Below, one piece after another: positions 21,496 to 22,684 of a stretch of DNA of 22,684 nt; positions within the stretch are counted from its first letter, which is position 1; the number at the start of each line of letters is the position of its first letter. The DNA is from a virus: positions 1 through 22,684 of IMG/VR virus record IMGVR_UViG_3300023180_000430, one strand, 5' to 3'. The translations under genes were made by a program, and so were the position numbers. The notes below the pieces were generated by a model, which was given only the letters and a program-made list of their open reading frames with translations, searched no databases and was not told the DNA's origin.

Positions 21496-22684
21496 CAGTA
21501 ACCAGTAGTACAAACAAAGTAAGCTTTAACGGAGATAGCTCTACAACTGTCTTTGCGTATAGCTTTAAGATCTTTGATGAAGATGATCTGACAGTCATTT
21601 TGCGGAGCAGCACGGGTACAGAAACCACCCAAACCATTACAACGCATTACACTGTGTCGGGGGTTGGCAGCGCAGGTGGTGGCAATGTAACAATGGTGAC
21701 TGCTCCTGCTACTGGTGAAACTCTAACGATCTTGCGTGAGCAGCCATTGACGCAAGGTTTGGATCTTGTGCCAAACGATCCTTTTCCTGCGGAAAGTATG
21801 GAAGAAGCTTTAGACAAGCTGACGTTTATGGTGCAGACGCACAGCGAGGAGCTTGATCGGGCAATCAAAGCGTCAAAGACAAATACGATTACATCGACAG
21901 AGTTTACTGTATCTGCGGCAGATCGTGCAAATAAAGTGTTTGCTTTTGATGGCAGCGGAGACATTTCTGTTACGCAAGAGATTGGCACATTTCGCGGCAA
22001 TTGGGCTACAGCAACTGCATATCAACCGCGCGACTTAGTTAAAGACACAAGCACTAGTAATGTCTTCATTGTAAATACAGCGCATACATCTAGCGGATCG
22101 GAGCCGCTAACAACAAACGCCAACAGCGCGAAGTATGATTTGATTGTTGACGCTGCATCTGTGTCTACATCTGCATCTGCGGCAGCGGCAAGCGCAACGG
22201 CTGCGGCATCCAGCGCAACGGCTGCGGCGGCGAGCGAAAGCAATGCGGCTACATCTGAAAGCAATGCCGCAACAAGCGCAACAACTGCGTCCACTCAGGC
22301 AACCAATGCGGCAAGCTCTGCCACGGCTGCGGCTGCATCTGAGGGCAATGCCTCAACGTCTGAGACAAATGCTGCTTCATCGGCAACGGCTGCGGCAGCA
22401 AGTGAGACGGCTGCGGCTGCATCTGAAAGCGCTGCCGCAACATCGGAAACAAACGCGGCAACGTCTGCATCTTCTGCATCTACATCTGCCACGACTGCAT
22501 CGACTGCCGCGACAACTGCAACAACTCAAGCGTCTGCGGCGGCAACGTCTGCAACTAACGCTGCAACGTCAGAAACAAATGCGTCTACCAGTGAAACAAA
22601 TGCGGCAACATCGGCAACAAATGCAGCGACTTCTGCATCGGCTGCGGCAGCATCACAGACTGCGGCGGCTGCTTCGGCTGCATC
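21492..22684 (+). CDS. Tail fibre, N-terminal part (3' end outside window)
   Basis: Open for at least 397 codons without a stop. Residues 1-130 match the T7 gp17-type attachment domain (TVTSSTNKVSFNGDSSTTVF AYSFKIFDEDDLTVIL, then ETLTILREQPLTQGLDLVPN DPFPAESMEEALDKLTFMVQ). That domain plugs the fibre trimer onto the tail. A short linker (TNTITSTEFTVSAADRANKV) leads to FRGNWATATAYQPRDLV...FIVNTAHTSSGSEP (about 167-207; Trp171, Tyr177). This looks like a CBM5/12-type carbohydrate-binding module. From residue 221 the protein is Ala/Ser/Thr-rich; from residue 233 there are regular heptads. Fibres are trimers that recognise host surface glycans; the tip that sets host range is outside the window. 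The ATG at 21492 overlaps the previous stop (ATGA). Confidence 0.88.
   Translation, partial: MTVTSSTNKVSFNGDSSTTVFAYSFKIFDEDDLTVILRSSTGTETTQTITTHYTVSGVGSAGGGNVTMVTAPATGETLTILREQPLTQGLDLVPNDPFPAESMEEALDKLTFMVQTHSEELDRAIKASKTNTITSTEFTVSAADRANKVFAFDGSGDISVTQEIGTFRGNWATATAYQPRDLVKDTSTSNVFIVNTAHTSSGSEPLTTNANSAKYDLIVDAASVSTSASAAAASATAAASSATAAAASESNAATSESNAATSATTASTQATNAASSATAAAASEGNASTSETNAASSATAAAASETAAAASESAAATSETNAATSASSASTSATTASTAATTATTQASAAATSATNAATSETNASTSETNAATSATNAATSASAAAASQTAAAASAA
22188..22684 (+). repeat. 21-base (heptad) tandem repeats in the tail fibre
   Basis: At least 23 consecutive degenerate 21-base units encode heptads such as TSETNAA, TSESNAA, SSATAAA and ASETAAA, running to the window edge. 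At the DNA level they share GCAACATCTGAAACAAATGC-like units, so unequal recombination could change shaft length. The repeats are like the Ala/Ser/Thr/Asn heptads of lambda-type side fibres and suit a trimeric coiled coil. Confidence 0.85.

Noticed and set aside
22022-22492. Ala/Asp- and Gln/Pro-rich ORFs on the - strand of the tail fibre
   Set aside because: They arise from the 21-base repeats read backwards; the + strand fibre frame is continuous.

Overview
This window is the packaging, structural and part of the replication region of a tailed phage with T7-like (podovirus) virion architecture. All genes lie on the + strand, and neighbours often overlap by 1-4 bases (TGATG, TAATG, ATGA). The gene order portal, scaffold, major capsid, tail tube A, tail tube B, internal virion proteins, tail fibre matches T7 genes 8 to 17. 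The proteins read like those of podoviruses from uncultured marine Alphaproteobacteria; that host assignment is an inference from protein style, not something the DNA proves. No integrase, RNA polymerase, lysis gene, tRNA, rRNA, CRISPR array or insertion sequence is visible.

Layout. (1) 1-2436, replication/metabolism: the C-terminal part of a primase-helicase, whose 5' end lies outside the window, overlaps a PP-loop (PAPS reductase family) gene. (2) 2437-2592: a dense array of GGTGAGGA repeats in both orientations, folded into two strong hairpins. It is either an iteron-like origin or operator, or an RNA switch that can hide the ribosome binding site of the next gene. (3) 2593-3171: an unknown gene, followed by a clear rho-independent terminator. 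(4) 3288-5465: small terminase subunit, then a 268-base control gap (terminator-like hairpin, sigma70-like promoter, C-rich tract, palindrome), a 57-codon ORF and the large terminase subunit. (5) 5478-10137, head genes: two small unknown proteins, portal, Bbp19-like protein, scaffold, a 128-base leader that can fold as a branched RNA, major capsid protein and a candidate capsid cement protein, closed by a GC-rich hairpin. (6) 10184-13244: two tail tube proteins and a GNAT-like protein. (7) 13246-21495: four genes in the position of the T7 internal virion (ejection) proteins. The third carries an ADP-ribosyltransferase-like domain and the fourth is a 1117-residue protein resembling large injected polyvalent phage proteins. 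(8) 21492 to the window end: the N-terminal part of a tail fibre with a T7-type attachment domain, a carbohydrate-binding-like module and at least 23 heptad repeats.

How it fits together. Terminase cuts and packages DNA through the portal into a shell made by the scaffold and capsid proteins. The tail tube proteins seal the portal and carry the fibres, and the internal proteins are expected to leave the virion with the DNA at infection. The two largest of these look like injected effectors as well as channel parts. The most notable points are the ADP-ribosyltransferase-like ejection protein, the repeat array beside the replication genes, and a terminase pair moved from the T7 position (after the fibre) to a place before the portal.
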